This document shows, piece after piece, positions 35,792 to 47,303 of a DNA stretch of 64,000 bases. The stretch is from contig NC_057812.1 in assembly GCF_018294505.1 (NCBI RefSeq), positions 58,073,012-58,137,011 on the forward strand, given 5' to 3'. Position numbers and translations under genes: made by a program. The stretch is from Triticum aestivum. Lineage: Eukaryota > Streptophyta > Magnoliopsida > Poales > Poaceae. Position 1 is the first letter of the stretch. The number at the start of each line of letters is the position of its first letter. Under the pieces are notes generated by a model. It searched no databases. It had not been told where the DNA came from and saw only the letters and a program-made list of their open reading frames with translations.

Positions 35792-36101
35792 AAACACTTC
35801 GAAAAATTTCAGTTTCTCATCTCCCACTTCTCTCTGCCGCCGCCCCGTCCCGCGCCGTCGCTGCCCCTGTCGCGCCGTACCCGTCGACTCCGCGACGCCC
35901 TCGTCCTCGTCGCGTCGTCCCCGTCGACTCCGCAGCGCCCCCGTCGCCGGCCTGTCCCGGTTGCCGCACCGGCCCGTCGCCGTCCCCTCGCCTCGCCGCC
36001 GTCGCCTCGACCTCGCCCGCGCGCGCTGTGAGCCCCTCCCCCGGCCCCTCTCCTCCCTCCAATCGATCAAAGCCACCGTGCGCCGACGCCGGCCGTAGCG
36101 T

Positions 36102-36195
36102 ACACACACGCGCGCGCGCACACACACACTACATGCACACACACACACACACTACATGCACACACACACACACACTACACGCGCACACACACACA
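36102..36195. repeat. (CA)n/(CG)n compound microsatellite
   Basis: Three ~28-bp blocks of CA repeats separated by ctacatg or ctacacg. Confidence 0.9.
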
Positions 36196-36564
36196 ATTTT
36201 TCTGTTTTTAGTTTCTTTTGGTTTTTCTATTTTTCATACAAAGTTTTAGATGAATTAATTAATTAGATTAGATTAATGTCAAATAGTATATAGAAATGTT
36301 AGTTATAATATATATAATGTCAAAGGTTTTTTCTGTTTTTATACAAATGTTATAGAACTGTTAGTTATATAGAAATGTTAGAAATTTTGGAAATGTTAGT
36401 TTTAGCTAGATGAATTAGATTAATTTCAAATTGTTAGACGATGATCGATGTTTTTTTAGTTTCTTATATTTTTAGTTATAAAATTTAGAATTTGCATATA
36501 TGAAATCACAATCCATCATTTAAAAAATGTTACTTTACTTTTGCGGCATATAGTATTTGTTGTC
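36196..36564. other. AT-rich intron-like stretch
   Basis: Repeats of tagaaatgttagtt; no coding signal. Confidence 0.4.
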
Positions 36565-36950
36565 GACGATGCCCGACCCGCATCCTCGCCGTCGACCCGT
36601 TCGCGACGGCATCCTGCTTCAGAGGACCCATGTCTGGGACTGGGCTCCGCCGGGCTAGCACTGGGAGGTGCTACCTTCAGGGGCGCAACGCTTGGTGAGG
36701 AACCCGGCCTCGGGTCCCGTCGTCGACCCTCATCTCCTTTGGTGGCGTTCGTGTGGGCCACTTTCGGTGCGGAGGGAGCCGGCCCCGCCGGAGGTGGCAC
36801 GTCGCCGTGTCAGGGAGGAGGACGAGCACGTCCATCGCTACATGGCTGCTATGGACGTCAGGTTCTCCAATACCTAGCAGGTTCTTTGGGGAGATCACCC
36901 GAGCTATGATCGAGTGATGGTTCCTTCACTTTGGTTGTCCACCGCCTAGA
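36565..36950 (+). pseudogene. Unrecognised GC-rich coding-like segment upstream of ORF2
   Basis: The frame ending near 36950 reads WEVLPSGAQRLVRNPASG, then WWRSCGPLSVRREP, then HVHRYMAAMDVRFSNT, a stop (TAG where TGG would continue), then QVLWGDHPSYDRVMVPSLW. It is compositionally unlike the AT-rich DNA around it. It could be a first exon of ORF2 or a captured gene fragment. I do not recognise it. Confidence 0.35.
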
Positions 36951-39009
36951 TTACTCTCTAGTATTCGATCTTTATTAGCTAGCTAGCTAGCTAGTGATGT
37001 ATTCGATATATAATATTCGAGATGATTTATTCGAGATTATATATATTATTCGAGACGATGTATTCAAGATTATGTCTATTATTCGAGACGACGTATTCAA
37101 GATTATATTCGATGATGCTTATTATGTACTATGATTGATTCAGTTTTTCCTTATTAATTGATTGCATCCATGCATTGTAATTTGAATATATTTCTTTTGG
37201 ATTAGTTAAACAAAACCTATGACGGACAATACCGGCAGAGAGGGAGAAGAGGCCCTGTTCAATATCATACGCAATCCTCGCGGGCCAGATGATGATCAGA
37301 ATGAAGAAGATTATGACGGCTCCGAATATCTAAACAATACCGGGGAGGGTGATATGATATTCGATCGCGACGACCGAATTGATGAAGTCATAAACTATGA
37401 ACATGACGAAGAAAATGTTGATCTTGAAACAACAAAGACCAGCGAGGTATATATATTTATATAAGCAGGCATCTGGTGATCATCACATGTTTTAAATGAC
37501 TTGAAGATATATTAATGAATCGATCTTTCTTCTTTCAGCCATCCGGATCGAGCAAATCTTCAGGCAACAGGAAACGAGGCCCAAACAAAAAGTTGAAGGA
37601 GGGCGCAAAGTACAATATCGAGGCCATCAAACCTAATGGCGAACCATTAGCGCCTAAGAAGATTGCGGACAAGTTCATTTGTCAGTGCGGAGTTCTTGTG
37701 AAGGACCAACTCCCGATCTCCCTTCAAGAATGGAGAGAGCCAGCAAAGCCACGTCCAGGAGTTACTTTTGTCGACGACGGACAAAAACTTCTACTTTGGG
37801 AAACGCTCATGGAACATTTCACCCTACCAGATCATTTCACAGATGCAGATGTGGAAAAGTCAAGGACGCTGCTCTTAGGAAGATGGCAGTTGCATTCAAG
37901 AACCACAAGAATCGTGAATGGGCCAAGTACGTCAAGGGAGGAAGGAAGACTCCAGTATTCGAAGGAACACTAGAGAAGCAAAGTGCTCATTGGGACGATT
38001 TCGTGAAATTCAAGGATTGTGAATTATCTAAGGAACGGTCGAGAATAAACAAGGCCAATGCCGCAAAAAAGGATAAGTTCCATAAGCCGGGGCCAGGTGG
38101 CTATGCGGTGGGAATGCCTAAGTGGGATAAGTCTGAGAAAGAGATGTTGGATGCAGGTGTCACTCCAGAAACATTGAGCTGGCCCCCCAGGTGTAGGACT
38201 TGGTTCTATGCGCATGGGGGGGGGAGTTGGACCCGAAGACAGGCAAAGTTTCGAAGAAGGCATGTCTGGACGGAGCCGAAGATAAGCTACTTGTTGCAAT
38301 AGAAGAGGCTCGATCGGGGGTGTTCCAGCTCAACAAAGAGAACGACGAGCATACGCGTGCCCTGGGAAATCATGAACACCCGGGAAGAACACGAGGCATG
38401 GGCGCTATTCCGTGGTATGAGGGGTTTTCGTACTGGAACGCCGACTACAGAACCCGTGTGAGAAAGAAGATTGCGGAGGAGAAGAAGAGGAAGATGGAGG
38501 AGGAGCAGAGGAAGCTAGACTATGAACGCCTTCAAGGCCTAGAATCAACGCACACGGACTTGGCAGTCAAATTCCAGTGGCAGCAAGAGCAGATCGACTC
38601 ACTTAGCCAGCAAAGGGGGTCTCAGCAGCTGCAGCAGCTAGCGGATGATCCACTATTGGATAGCACCGTCCCATCCATGCCGAGAAGCAACGTGGGTTCC
38701 GCCCCGGGCGACGCATTGCTGGATAGCTACCCAGTGGATGACATCATAGAGAACACTAACTGCGAGCTACACTTCAAAATGAAGAACATATCCATGAAGG
38801 TGGCGGACGCCCTTGCTTTTACAAATCCCCCCGAGGCAACCTTCCATTGCAACCCGATTCCAACGGGCTACGCTCGTGTCTTGGTTGATGAGGTGGTGGA
38901 CCAATATTCGGGGCTAGAGCTTCACATTCCTGGAGGTGACGATGAGCACACACTGGGAGAGGCCAACCATAGTATCATCATATGGAGAAAGGATTGCATC
39001 ATCTTTCGA

Positions 39010-39245
39010 AGGCCACCGACACCGCGTCATCCGACTCCTCGTCGAAGTCCGCCACCGAGTCAGCAGACTCCCGCTTCTCCAAGTCCAGCAATGCGTCAGG
39101 CCACTCCTCCTCCAAGTCCGACACAGCTTCAGGCCACTCCTCCTCCTCCAAGTCCGGCAAAGCGTCAAGCCACTCCTCCTCCAAGTCCGGCACAGCTTCA
39201 GGCCACTCCTCCTCCTCCAACTCAGCCACGTCAGCCGTCTTCGCC
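39010..39245 (+). repeat. Proline-rich tandem repeat inside ORF2
   Basis: In-frame units of roughly 48-60 bp built on cactcctcctccaagtccg, encoding ATPPPSP-QLQ-type units; about five imperfect copies. Confidence 0.75.
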
Positions 39246-40020
39246 GCCTCAGCAATCATGGAAGAGAGCCGCCTCAGCTATGGTGCGTAGTAGTACAAGT
39301 TGAGGTAGTACTGGAGGTACAGGCGGAGGCAAGCGATTTCAATATGTTCCAAGCCTCGTGCCTCTTCCGCAGAGGCCTTACGACAAGTCCGAGGAGGAAA
39401 ACGTAGCCATATCAAAGGCCGAGGTGGAAGCCCATTTTGCACCAAAACCGCCACCGCCGCCAAGGGAGAAAGTGCTTGTGGAAAAGATTGACCACTTCAT
39501 TCGTATGGCTAGAGCACCAGCTCCCAAGCCTGTTGACATAAACTATGAGCGCCACATCAAGAAGTTAAATCGAGCACGTCTACAGAAAGAGGCGAGCTCG
39601 AGCTCGAGCAAATCAGCTGGCAAATGGAGCGGTAAAACCGTTCCCCAGCTGGGAGAACAGGCGGCGCAATCAATCCCCCCGCTTGTTGTGCCAACAACAC
39701 ATGAGAGTAGGCGCGCCCAATATTATTGTGGGCAAACCGTTAACATTCCCGGGCTGGGCGATGTGGTAATAACCGAGGAGCATATTGAGCAGGCTGAAAT
39801 GCTCATGATCACTGTTGGACAACTCCTCGATATCGAGCCCATGTCTCCGACTAGAGAGGAGGAAATAAAACGGAAATATGTCCGGGGCCAACCTTTGGTC
39901 GAGCCAGACGAGGTCAAGAAGCTCCCAACGAGAATTTATGAATTGCATCAATGGTACATGGACATTATCAAGATTTCCAATCGAGAGTCCCTTATGGTGA
40001 ATGTCAAGAAGGATCATTAC

Positions 40021-41239
40021 TGATGTGAACTGGGACCCGATATTTCGATGAGAGAGGATAACTACGATTTTGGGTGGGACTTGACCCTCACGATCCGGCT
40101 ACCAACCGTACAGGAAGAACCGTACACGACTGATATCCACGACAATCGCTGAACCAACTCCACGGCGTTATCGACCGAGCCAACGGCGCGATCGACCTAT
40201 CCACGAAGGATTTTTTCTGCAAGCAAATCGAATAACATGCAAGAAAATAATAGCCAAGCAATCTCAAAATTGCGAATATGCTAGATGGGATTAATCTCAC
40301 AAGATGGGGTTCTGATAGGATGTCTTGACGGTCGCACTAGCCGCTACGAGCGAAGACAAATAAAAGTAGCAATAGCTAAACTTCTCTAAACAAAACCCGA
40401 CTAAACCCTAATTTTAACTAGCTATTTATTAAGAGGAGCGGCCGCCTTGTGTCTTGGTTTACGGAACGGAGGATGTACGGAGTCCAACGTCTGCACGCCT
40501 CAGCCGAAATTGATGTTTCCTTCGGTTGACAACATGTGTGGCCCCAACGTGATGTACATGGGCATCGTAGCATGCAAGGCTGGCTTTTCCTTGCATCTTC
40601 CTCTCGCATGCATGTACAGGAGCACTTCTTTGGCTCGGCTGCATGTGCATGGGTGCATTTGTATGGCGCCGTGTAAACTTCAAGTGCATAATCTCTCATC
40701 TTGATACTTATTTTGCAAATGCCTTCAGCAATCCTACACAAGAAATAAATTGGTGTAGTATTTTTGTCCCTGGTAATAAAATATAATATCATATAATGAT
40801 CAATACAAATTACCTGAAAATTGTGTCGTGTAATATTTGTAGACGTATCTATGCCCACATCATCCTCCCTTTCTTGAAAACAAAGCCGTCCTCGGCTTTT
40901 ATTTATCTGAAACACATCATAGAGCAACGCAAAAATAGATGCAACATATATAGGCCGTTCCGATGGTGTTAGGTTATGAGGGTGAAATAAATTTGTAACA
41001 ACACCATTAGGAATATCATGAAAAGTTGTATCCCACACAGAGTCCATGTATGAATTATGGGGACACAAATGAACTACCTGAGCATGTGGTATGCCTAGTT
41101 CAAAAGTTGAGACACTCAAAGGAAAAATTTCAGAATTGATCGCAAACATAGTATGCATAGCATGATCTGTTGATTTAGCTTTCCCATCATTTATTATTTC
41201 ATCGGGGGTCATTGGAAGCAAGTTAATGGTTTTCCCTTC
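40021..41239 (-). mobile_element. Truncated Ty3/gypsy element inserted in CACTA B ORF2
   Basis: 40021-40862 is an LTR on - (842 bp; + strand ends TGATGTG...CACATCA), followed on + by tcctccctttcttg, the complement of a polypurine tract. So it is the 3' LTR. 40863-41239 is the adjoining internal part, with a - strand frame containing GKTINLLPMTPDEI and ERPIYVASIFALLYDVFQ. The right edge stops inside this frame, and ORF2 resumes at once near 41238. No target duplication is visible. Confidence 0.7.
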
Positions 41240-42544
41240 AAACATGAGAAAGCTGTGACCGTTGAGTATTCAGAACTATTTCAGCTATACAATCAAGACG
41301 CACTCGACAAATCTATCGTCAGTTGCTATTGTTTGTAAGTGATTTCTTTCTGTAATTTAAGTCTCAAGCTAGCTGTAGTGATCATTTTGATCAATCATTA
41401 CATGTAATTATCCTCACTATATTCTTTTCTGTGGTATTATGCAGGATGAAGATTTATGAAATGAAAAAAGGTGGACGCTATGGCATTGGGTTCGTTGACC
41501 CAAATACCATTAATGAATACACATGGAAATTAGATCCATATTATGAAAAAAGTATAGAGGAAAGCATGCTAGAGTTTTTCAAGCGCCTCAAATACAATGA
41601 AGATATACTGCTTCCTTACAACTTCGAGTGAGTCACACTGTCTTGTACTACAAATTCTGTTTTTGCCTACTAGCTAGCTACATGTTTTTGCTTACATATG
41701 CCCGCTTAATTAAGACATGCAAACGTGTGTGTATGCAGATTTCACTGGATCTTGTTAATCATTAAAGTTGATGAAGGAACAGTTAAAGTACTAGACTCAC
41801 TACTTAAGAAAGCAAGTGACTACTCCATCGTGAAGGGGATAGTCAACAGGTAATTTCAATCATTATTAACTATATCTCGGCCTATTTAATTAGTTTGTCA
41901 TTTCCTGATAACAACTATTTAATAACTCATTTATTCATTTTCTTTGTCGGCGGGCAGGGCTTGGTCAAAGTTCATCAGGGCCACTCCAGGCCCATGGAAA
42001 CAAAATCTGAAATGGTATCGACCCCAGGTAAGTAATTAAGTAGTACTAGCTAGTTGCCATCTCTTTAATTATCATGCTTGATTAATTATTATCTGATCAA
42101 ATTTCATTCTCGTAAAGGCCCTAAAGCAGGCGTCGGGGAATAATCTGTGTGCATACTACGTTTGCGAGAACATTCGCATGATGGCGTTCGAAAGGAGCAG
42201 ATCTCAAAGACAGGAGTTGGTACGTTTGTCAGAACATTATTCGCAATTTTTACACCATTATCGATATCTAGTCACACAACTAATACACATGCATATTGAT
42301 CTCCTTCTTAACAGTTCAAAGAGGTGCGGGAGAAGCTCCGAACAGAGGACCGCATAGAAGCAATTCAAGAGGAAATAGCGGGATTTTTGCTCGACCAGGT
42401 CATAGATCCCAAAAGAGAATACTATTACCCGCTACCGCCCCCATGAACCACTTCCAATTGTTATCGTGCTCCGAAGGCACCAATTAGGCTAATGCCACTG
42501 GCTCCGAAGGCACCAATTATGAGAAATTGTAGATAGCTAGCTAA

Positions 42545-42547
<3 letters not shown>

Positions 42548-42598
<51 letters not shown>

Positions 42599-42646
42599 TC
42601 GAATGTCTCACAATCATCATTAATTAATTCACACATATATACACAC

Positions 42647-42700
<54 letters not shown>
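42548..42700. repeat. Two (AT)n microsatellites
   Basis: 42550-42596 and 42652-42700 are pure AT dinucleotide runs separated by about 55 bp. Confidence 0.95.
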
Positions 42701-42704
<4 letters not shown>

Positions 42705-43091
42705 TTACTATTCATCACCCAGGATGCAGAATAAGTTATTTTCTTCATTTAAAGTAATTTTACGATCGCTTCACAAATAAATTACGTTTGAAATACAAAT
42801 AGTTACATTCATATTGATTCACTACGTAAAATATGGTATAAGAAAACAAAAAAAATAAGTTATAAGACCAGAAATATCGCATTTTATGTATGTTTTACAC
42901 TATGTTTTTACGTTCGTAATTTTACGTGACATAAAATCTTTTTACGGAGAGTATACATTTTCTTATGTTCTCTTTTTACGTATGAAATAAGACAAAATTT
43001 ACGGAACCTAAAAATACGATGCATTGACGTCAAACTAGAGAGGGATGAAGAATAACTATTCCTCATCCAGGGTGAGGAATAGCGTGACCCT
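42701..43091. mobile_element. MITE inserted in an AT run of CACTA B (391 bp)
   Basis: The left end AGTGTTACTATTCATCACCC and the inverted complement of the right end (AGGGTCACGCTATTCCTCAC) are similar over about 45 bp. (AT)n follows on the right and precedes on the left, fitting a duplication of TA-rich target that cannot be measured. The interior is AT-rich with repeated TTTTTACG and CGTAAA words. Confidence 0.65.
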
Positions 43092-43257
43092 ATATATATA
43101 TATTATGATCGGTTCTACTAGAAATTCTATTTATATATATGCATAACGTGTACAATATGTAGTATCGTAAAATACCAGCAAACGAAAAAAAATTAAATGG
43201 AAAACACAAAATTAAATGAAAAAGAAATCATAAACCCAACCCCCCCAACCTTTTAAT

Positions 43258-43457
43258 ACCGGTTGGTGTCACCAACCGGAACTAAAGGGCTCCCTGCCCC
43301 CGAAGCTGGCTCGTGCCACGTGGTTGCCTTTTAGCACCGGTTCTTGCTGAACCGGTACTAAAGGGGGGGGCTTTAGTGCCCACAATTTAGTGTCGGTTAC
43401 CGAACCGACATTAAAGGGCCTTATGAACCGGTGCTATTGCCCGGTTCTGCACTAGTG
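43258..43457. repeat. Right subterminal array and terminus of CACTA B
   Basis: Direct and inverted TAATACCGGTTGG/AACCGGTACTAAAG units, then the terminal CACTAGTG. Confidence 0.8.
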
Positions 43458-43483
43458 TAGGGGGGGGGGGGGGGGCTTCGCGG

Positions 43484-43690
43484 GCTGATGTTAGTTTTGG
43501 TATATATGTGGTCAAGAAGGTTGTCAAGGAGTGATGGCCTCAGATTTGTTATGGGGCAGTTTTTTTTAATAGAGCGCTTCTTGCGCACAAGCACTGGAAC
43601 CATCGGTCTATGACATACATGATTCTCTATAACTTCTACCAGAATGCTTTCTTTGTGTTAATGCTCTTCTGGTACGCATTCCCTCCTCTG
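43484..43690 (+). pseudogene. Fragment of an ALA1-like P4-ATPase (phospholipid flippase) gene
   Basis: Across two small frameshifts the segment encodes GQEGCQGVMASD, MGQFF-IERF, then HKHWNHRSMTYMILYNFYQN and AFFVLMLFWYAF. This order matches the end of the P-domain and the following membrane region of P4-type ATPases, closest by eye to the ALA1 branch (QAVMASDFAMGQF, HWNYQRM.YMILYNFYRN). P4-ATPases move phospholipids between membrane leaflets. Only about 65 codons remain, starting 27 bp after the CACTA B target site, and a stop follows after the membrane segment. Confidence 0.65.
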
Positions 43691-45060
43691 TGTGTTTCTC
43701 ATATGATGTAAGCTCAGTATATCTGTGTTACCTTTGTTACCTGTCACCTACAATTTGACTATCCAAATGTATGAATATACGGAAGCATCATCACGCACCC
43801 CCTTTTGGCCTTTTTGGACCTCTTGTAATGTACACTGGTCTAATTAAGTTCTTAATGAATTGATTTAGGCACACTACATATTCTGTAACTCTTGTGCTGA
43901 TAGATTAGAGTACTGCTTTCTATTCCATTATCTGCACATCAGTTCCCACAATAGTGGTTGATATTCTAGAGGACTTACTCATAATAGTCATGATACCCTT
44001 CTTTATTGTCTGAGACTATTGAGGCAAAGCTTCAAAATGAGGGCTACAACCTGACACTCTTCTGAAACATAATGGTAGATACCTTGTAACAAAGCCTTGT
44101 CCTTTCCTATGTACATTTCTTCACATATAATATCAGTTCTGTTTCATGTAGCAATCTTCTTTGTTAGTAATGTTCCATGTTTCTGTTTACATGTACGTTC
44201 ATTAATTTTCCCGTTTGAACCCCCTTAATTAGTAAGGTGAGCTCACAAGCTTGGGTCCTAAACCACAAGAGCTCGAGAAAGTCGTCATACATTCCTTCTG
44301 CAGGACACTAGCAACCTCGGATACAAGTACCCGTGGTGGTTTCTCTGTTCTTAGGAGACATGCTGAAGAATGTCTTCCTCGGACGGTTAGCATTGCAAGC
44401 ATTTTTTGACTCCACTTGATGTCTATGAAATTTCTGGCTTATTGAATGATATGTTTACTTGCAAGACATGTCGCAGAATCCACATAGAACCGGGTGGCAT
44501 TTTCCTCACATTTCATGGTGATTTTAATTTGAGCATTCAGCTTGAATACCCTTTAAACTTTCCGTCGTTGTGCTCTTATTGTTTTGGTGTAGCACTTCAT
44601 GTCACAACTGAATGTTGAATTCTTACCACTGCAGAAACTTCAACATATACTGATTCATTAGATAATGAGTATGTGTGAGCTCTCTTTGTCTTTCTGGTTG
44701 AATGTTGAATTCTTAGCACTGCAGAAACTTGCAACATATACTGATTCATTAGATAATGAGTATGTGTGAACTCTCTCTGTCTTTCCGATTCTACCTCATG
44801 CCATCAGTGTTTTGTGTTTCAGATGCCCTAATCTCCCTTGTATTTAAGCGTCATTTATTTAGCTCTTCCGAAATTTGTCGCCAAAGTAAGTGGAATGGGC
44901 GCTTTCAGCCTGGCACCGCCTAGATTTCTCTCAAGAGGCGCCACCAGGTGGCGCCCCAACCCCTAGTGATATCCAAGGCGGAGCGTGCAGCGAGGCAGCG
45001 GGAGAAGGCGCGGGCCACATCCTCCACTAACTAGTGATTTCGGTCTTTTGGGGCTCTAAT
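43691..45060. other. Non-coding region, possibly downstream gene remnants
   Basis: No recognisable domain. It might be introns or 3' UTR of the P4-ATPase locus. A GC-rich block (44920-45020) contains GGCGCCACCAGGTGGCGCC, a 19-bp near-palindrome. Confidence 0.3.
44611..44790. repeat. 90-bp tandem duplication
   Basis: 44611-44700 is repeated at 44701-44790 with few differences (both contain cattagataatgagtatgtg). Confidence 0.9.
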
Positions 45061-45078
45061 ACCAATGGAGAGCGGTCA

Positions 45079-45351
45079 GACCAGCCACAATGGAGAGTAA
45101 CATACAGTAGTAACATACACATATCCTTAGACTATGTTACTACCTTCATAGTGGGTAGTAACATAAGTGTGGTAACATGCAAACCTTTATTTATTATGCT
45201 ATAGACTCATATTGCATTGGAACATGTGATGTTACAGTAACTATCTAAGTTACTACAGCTCCCTCTCTCCTCATTAACTCATTGCCACATAAGCAAATTT
45301 GCTGAGTTGGACTCGATGTTACTGCTGAAGTTACTCCCATTGTGGCTAGTC
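45079..45351. mobile_element. Tourist-like MITE (273 bp)
   Basis: Terminal inverted repeats GACCAGCCACAATGG and CCATTGTGGCTAGTC, one mismatch. tca flanks both sides (45076-45078, 45352-45354), a 3-bp duplication of the PIF/Harbinger size. The related uninterrupted sequence is seen near 45415-45470. Confidence 0.75.
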
Positions 45352-45429
45352 TCACTGCCAACGAAATACTAGTGACGGGCCCAATAAACACCCTTTTGGG
45401 CTCTGATATTAATGAAGAGCGGCCACTGC

Positions 45430-46430
45430 TAATGAAGTAGTAGTAATGAAATACTAGTGACGGTCCCAATGTACACTCCGATCACTAGTGCTAGTGTTTT
45501 AACAATTGACAAGCCTAATGACCGATTTTTAAGTGGCTAAACTGGTAACCCTCCCAAGGGGTTTTGCAGTAGTGATTTTATACAAAAAAAAAAATCGAGA
45601 GCGGCAAAATAAGACGAGTAGAGTTAGTGGCACCTCGTACTAGAATTGCAATTTACTGAACCTATCGTTTTAGTTCCCAAGTATCTTAAACTCCAACTTT
45701 GAACTCGAGGAATCTCAGTATCCATGGAGATCCTCGCACACACCCAGGGCGATGTTTTGTTCCATACCTGGCGTTGTCAAATAGACAGTCCTTCAGCGTC
45801 AACCTCAACTTCGCTGCCCATTCGACCTCTCTTCGATATGCACTATACTTTATCATTTCTTACTTTTCTTAGAATCGTTGCTGGATATTAATTTAATTGC
45901 AAATACAGGTAGATTGTTTTACTTTAACTAGGTGCATGCATGGTTAAGGATTTAAGACAAATATACATTAGCATGATTATGTGTTCAGAAAGGTGTATAT
46001 GTAGGGAGGGTGTGGTAAATGTTTGGAGTAGTAGAACTATCTGTGTCTAAGTAATAGTCTAGGCCTTCCAAATTTATGTGTTCTAATTTTTTTTTGGTAT
46101 CCATAATATGAATTTTGGACCATTTAAAAAGTATGACTATGTGAGTGAACGATTACAAAAAACTTTATATTGTAAAACATTTTTCATGTGGTACCACTTA
46201 TGCATAACCAACAAAAATGGTTTTGATTATATTAATTAGTCGTCTAAGTGCAGATCCTGGCTTCTGGGCTGGAGATTTTCATAAATTTGAAAACCGCAAA
46301 TTGAAGTTTCTAAAAGTTCTGAAATTTTGTCAACACATATGTACACATGTTAACATGCAATACATATCTGCAAATTTGCATGTAGGCATATTTTCATCTG
46401 TGTACTACAAAAAAAAAGATGAACATGTGT
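45430..46430. repeat. Long dispersed repeat, copy 2 (internally deleted)
   Basis: Counterpart of 26840-28130. It lacks the RNase H-like stretch; the junction at 45840-45847 retains a single GCACTATA, the octamer that flanks the missing stretch in copy 1 (27137-27144 and 27553-27560). Confidence 0.65.
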
Positions 46431-46504
46431 GGACCTGTATGAAAAATGGTACATTTATATGTACCTGTATAAAAAAACACATTCAAACGTGTGGAGTTGT
46501 AAAG

Positions 46505-46546
46505 TTTAGTGATATAAAATATCTTATATTAGTTTACAGAGGGAGT
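46505..46546. mobile_element. One end of a Stowaway-like MITE
   Basis: ATATCTTATATTAGTTTACAGAGGGAGTA has the style of a Stowaway terminus (…GAGGGAG then TA); the opposite end was not found. Confidence 0.4.
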
Positions 46547-46749
46547 AGTTCTTAGCTGAAAAGTCTCTAGAAAGATATTTGCAAAGCATCATAACAAGGT
46601 GTCCATGCTTTAGTTGTGTTTTCCAGAGAATTTTGAGCTAAGGATTAGACGATTTTGAACCTTTGTTTTTTGTCAACCCGCCTCATTATTAGCAATATAT
46701 ATCAGTTACATTTAACATTATTTCAGTTTGTGCAGTTGTCATGCATCTA

Positions 46750-47303
46750 AATGCTTCAGACAAGTTCATCTTCGCTCACAAAAAATCATGGACAAAAAGT
46801 TGTGCAGATCGATCGAGGTCGAACAGACAACGAAGTAGAGGCCGGAACAGCGAAGAACTGCTCACCTGACAAAGATCATGGCAAGGAACACATCACCCAC
46901 ATACATACATATACATATATACACATATTCAAAGACCTGCTGCACGTAGGATCCGAGGCATATATGCACCAGATCCGAGGCATACATCAGTTGGAACCCC
47001 TGCAGAAAACACACAGAGCAGATCATATCACTTACGTAGATATATATCACCGCTTGTTAATTCCATGCAAGCTACTCAGCTGCGTGCGAAAGGATCATCA
47101 GTTACGTACGTACCTTTGTTAACCCCGCCGTGAGTCCCCACCACCACGGCGGCGGCGGCGACGACCAACATACGCTACATACAAAACTGTGCACGCAACA
47201 GTGTGTGCACCACAAACAACGACGAGGACCAAGATATATTACTAAAATGCTATGTGCTATGTGTGTGTGCAGCAACTTGATATGCATATGGGGCATTTTA
47301 TAG
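46750..47303 (-). other. Candidate low-copy transcription unit on -, unrecognised
   Basis: On - a TATA box (cctataaaatgccc, 47293-47303) is followed about 125 bp later by an ATG (47171-47169). The 19-codon hydrophobic start (MLVVAAAAVVVGTHGGVNK) ends at a GTACGT donor (47114). A possible second exon begins at the CAG near 47004. It could encode a small secreted peptide or be a non-coding RNA; the codons alone cannot decide. Confidence 0.2.

Larger units (their letters stand above)
37219..42446 (+). pseudogene. CACTA ORF2: Ptta/En/Spm transposase domain plus Ulp1-like peptidase
   Basis: Exons 37219-37446, 37539-40020, about 41240-41334, 41445-41627, 41739-41849, 41958-42027, 42118-42219 and 42315-42446. 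The N-terminal half carries a plant Ptta/En/Spm-type region (SAHWDDFVKFKDCELSKERS, then GGYAVGMPKW). A coiled coil (38460-38560) and a Pro-rich repeat follow. The C-terminal half is Ulp1-like: FHWILLIIKVDEG (His), VKVLDSL (Asp), NNLCAYYVCENI (Cys), ending YYYPLPPP-stop. Breaks: a 1-base loss near 37857, a changed G run at 38216-38224, a stop at 39301-39303, and the gypsy insertion after 40020. The peptidase residues themselves are all present. Confidence 0.8.
30469..43457 (+). mobile_element. CACTA element B, full length (12989 bp), nested insertions
   Basis: Begins CACTAGTAGAAAAAGGG, ends GGTTCTGCACTAGTG, with tag duplicated on both sides (30466-30468, 43458-43460). The subterminal motif is TAGTACCGGTT, differing from GGTCCCGGTT in elements A and C, so it is a distinct subfamily. 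Order: left array, intact small coiled-coil/membrane gene, TnpD (broken), AT-rich spacer, internal array plus TATA, GC-rich leader, ORF2 (broken by indels, a stop and a gypsy insertion), a MITE, right array. Confidence 0.93.

Noticed and set aside
46951..46990. Direct repeat ggatccgaggcatatat considered as part of a microRNA precursor
   Set aside because: The copies are direct, not inverted, and no extended foldback was found around them.
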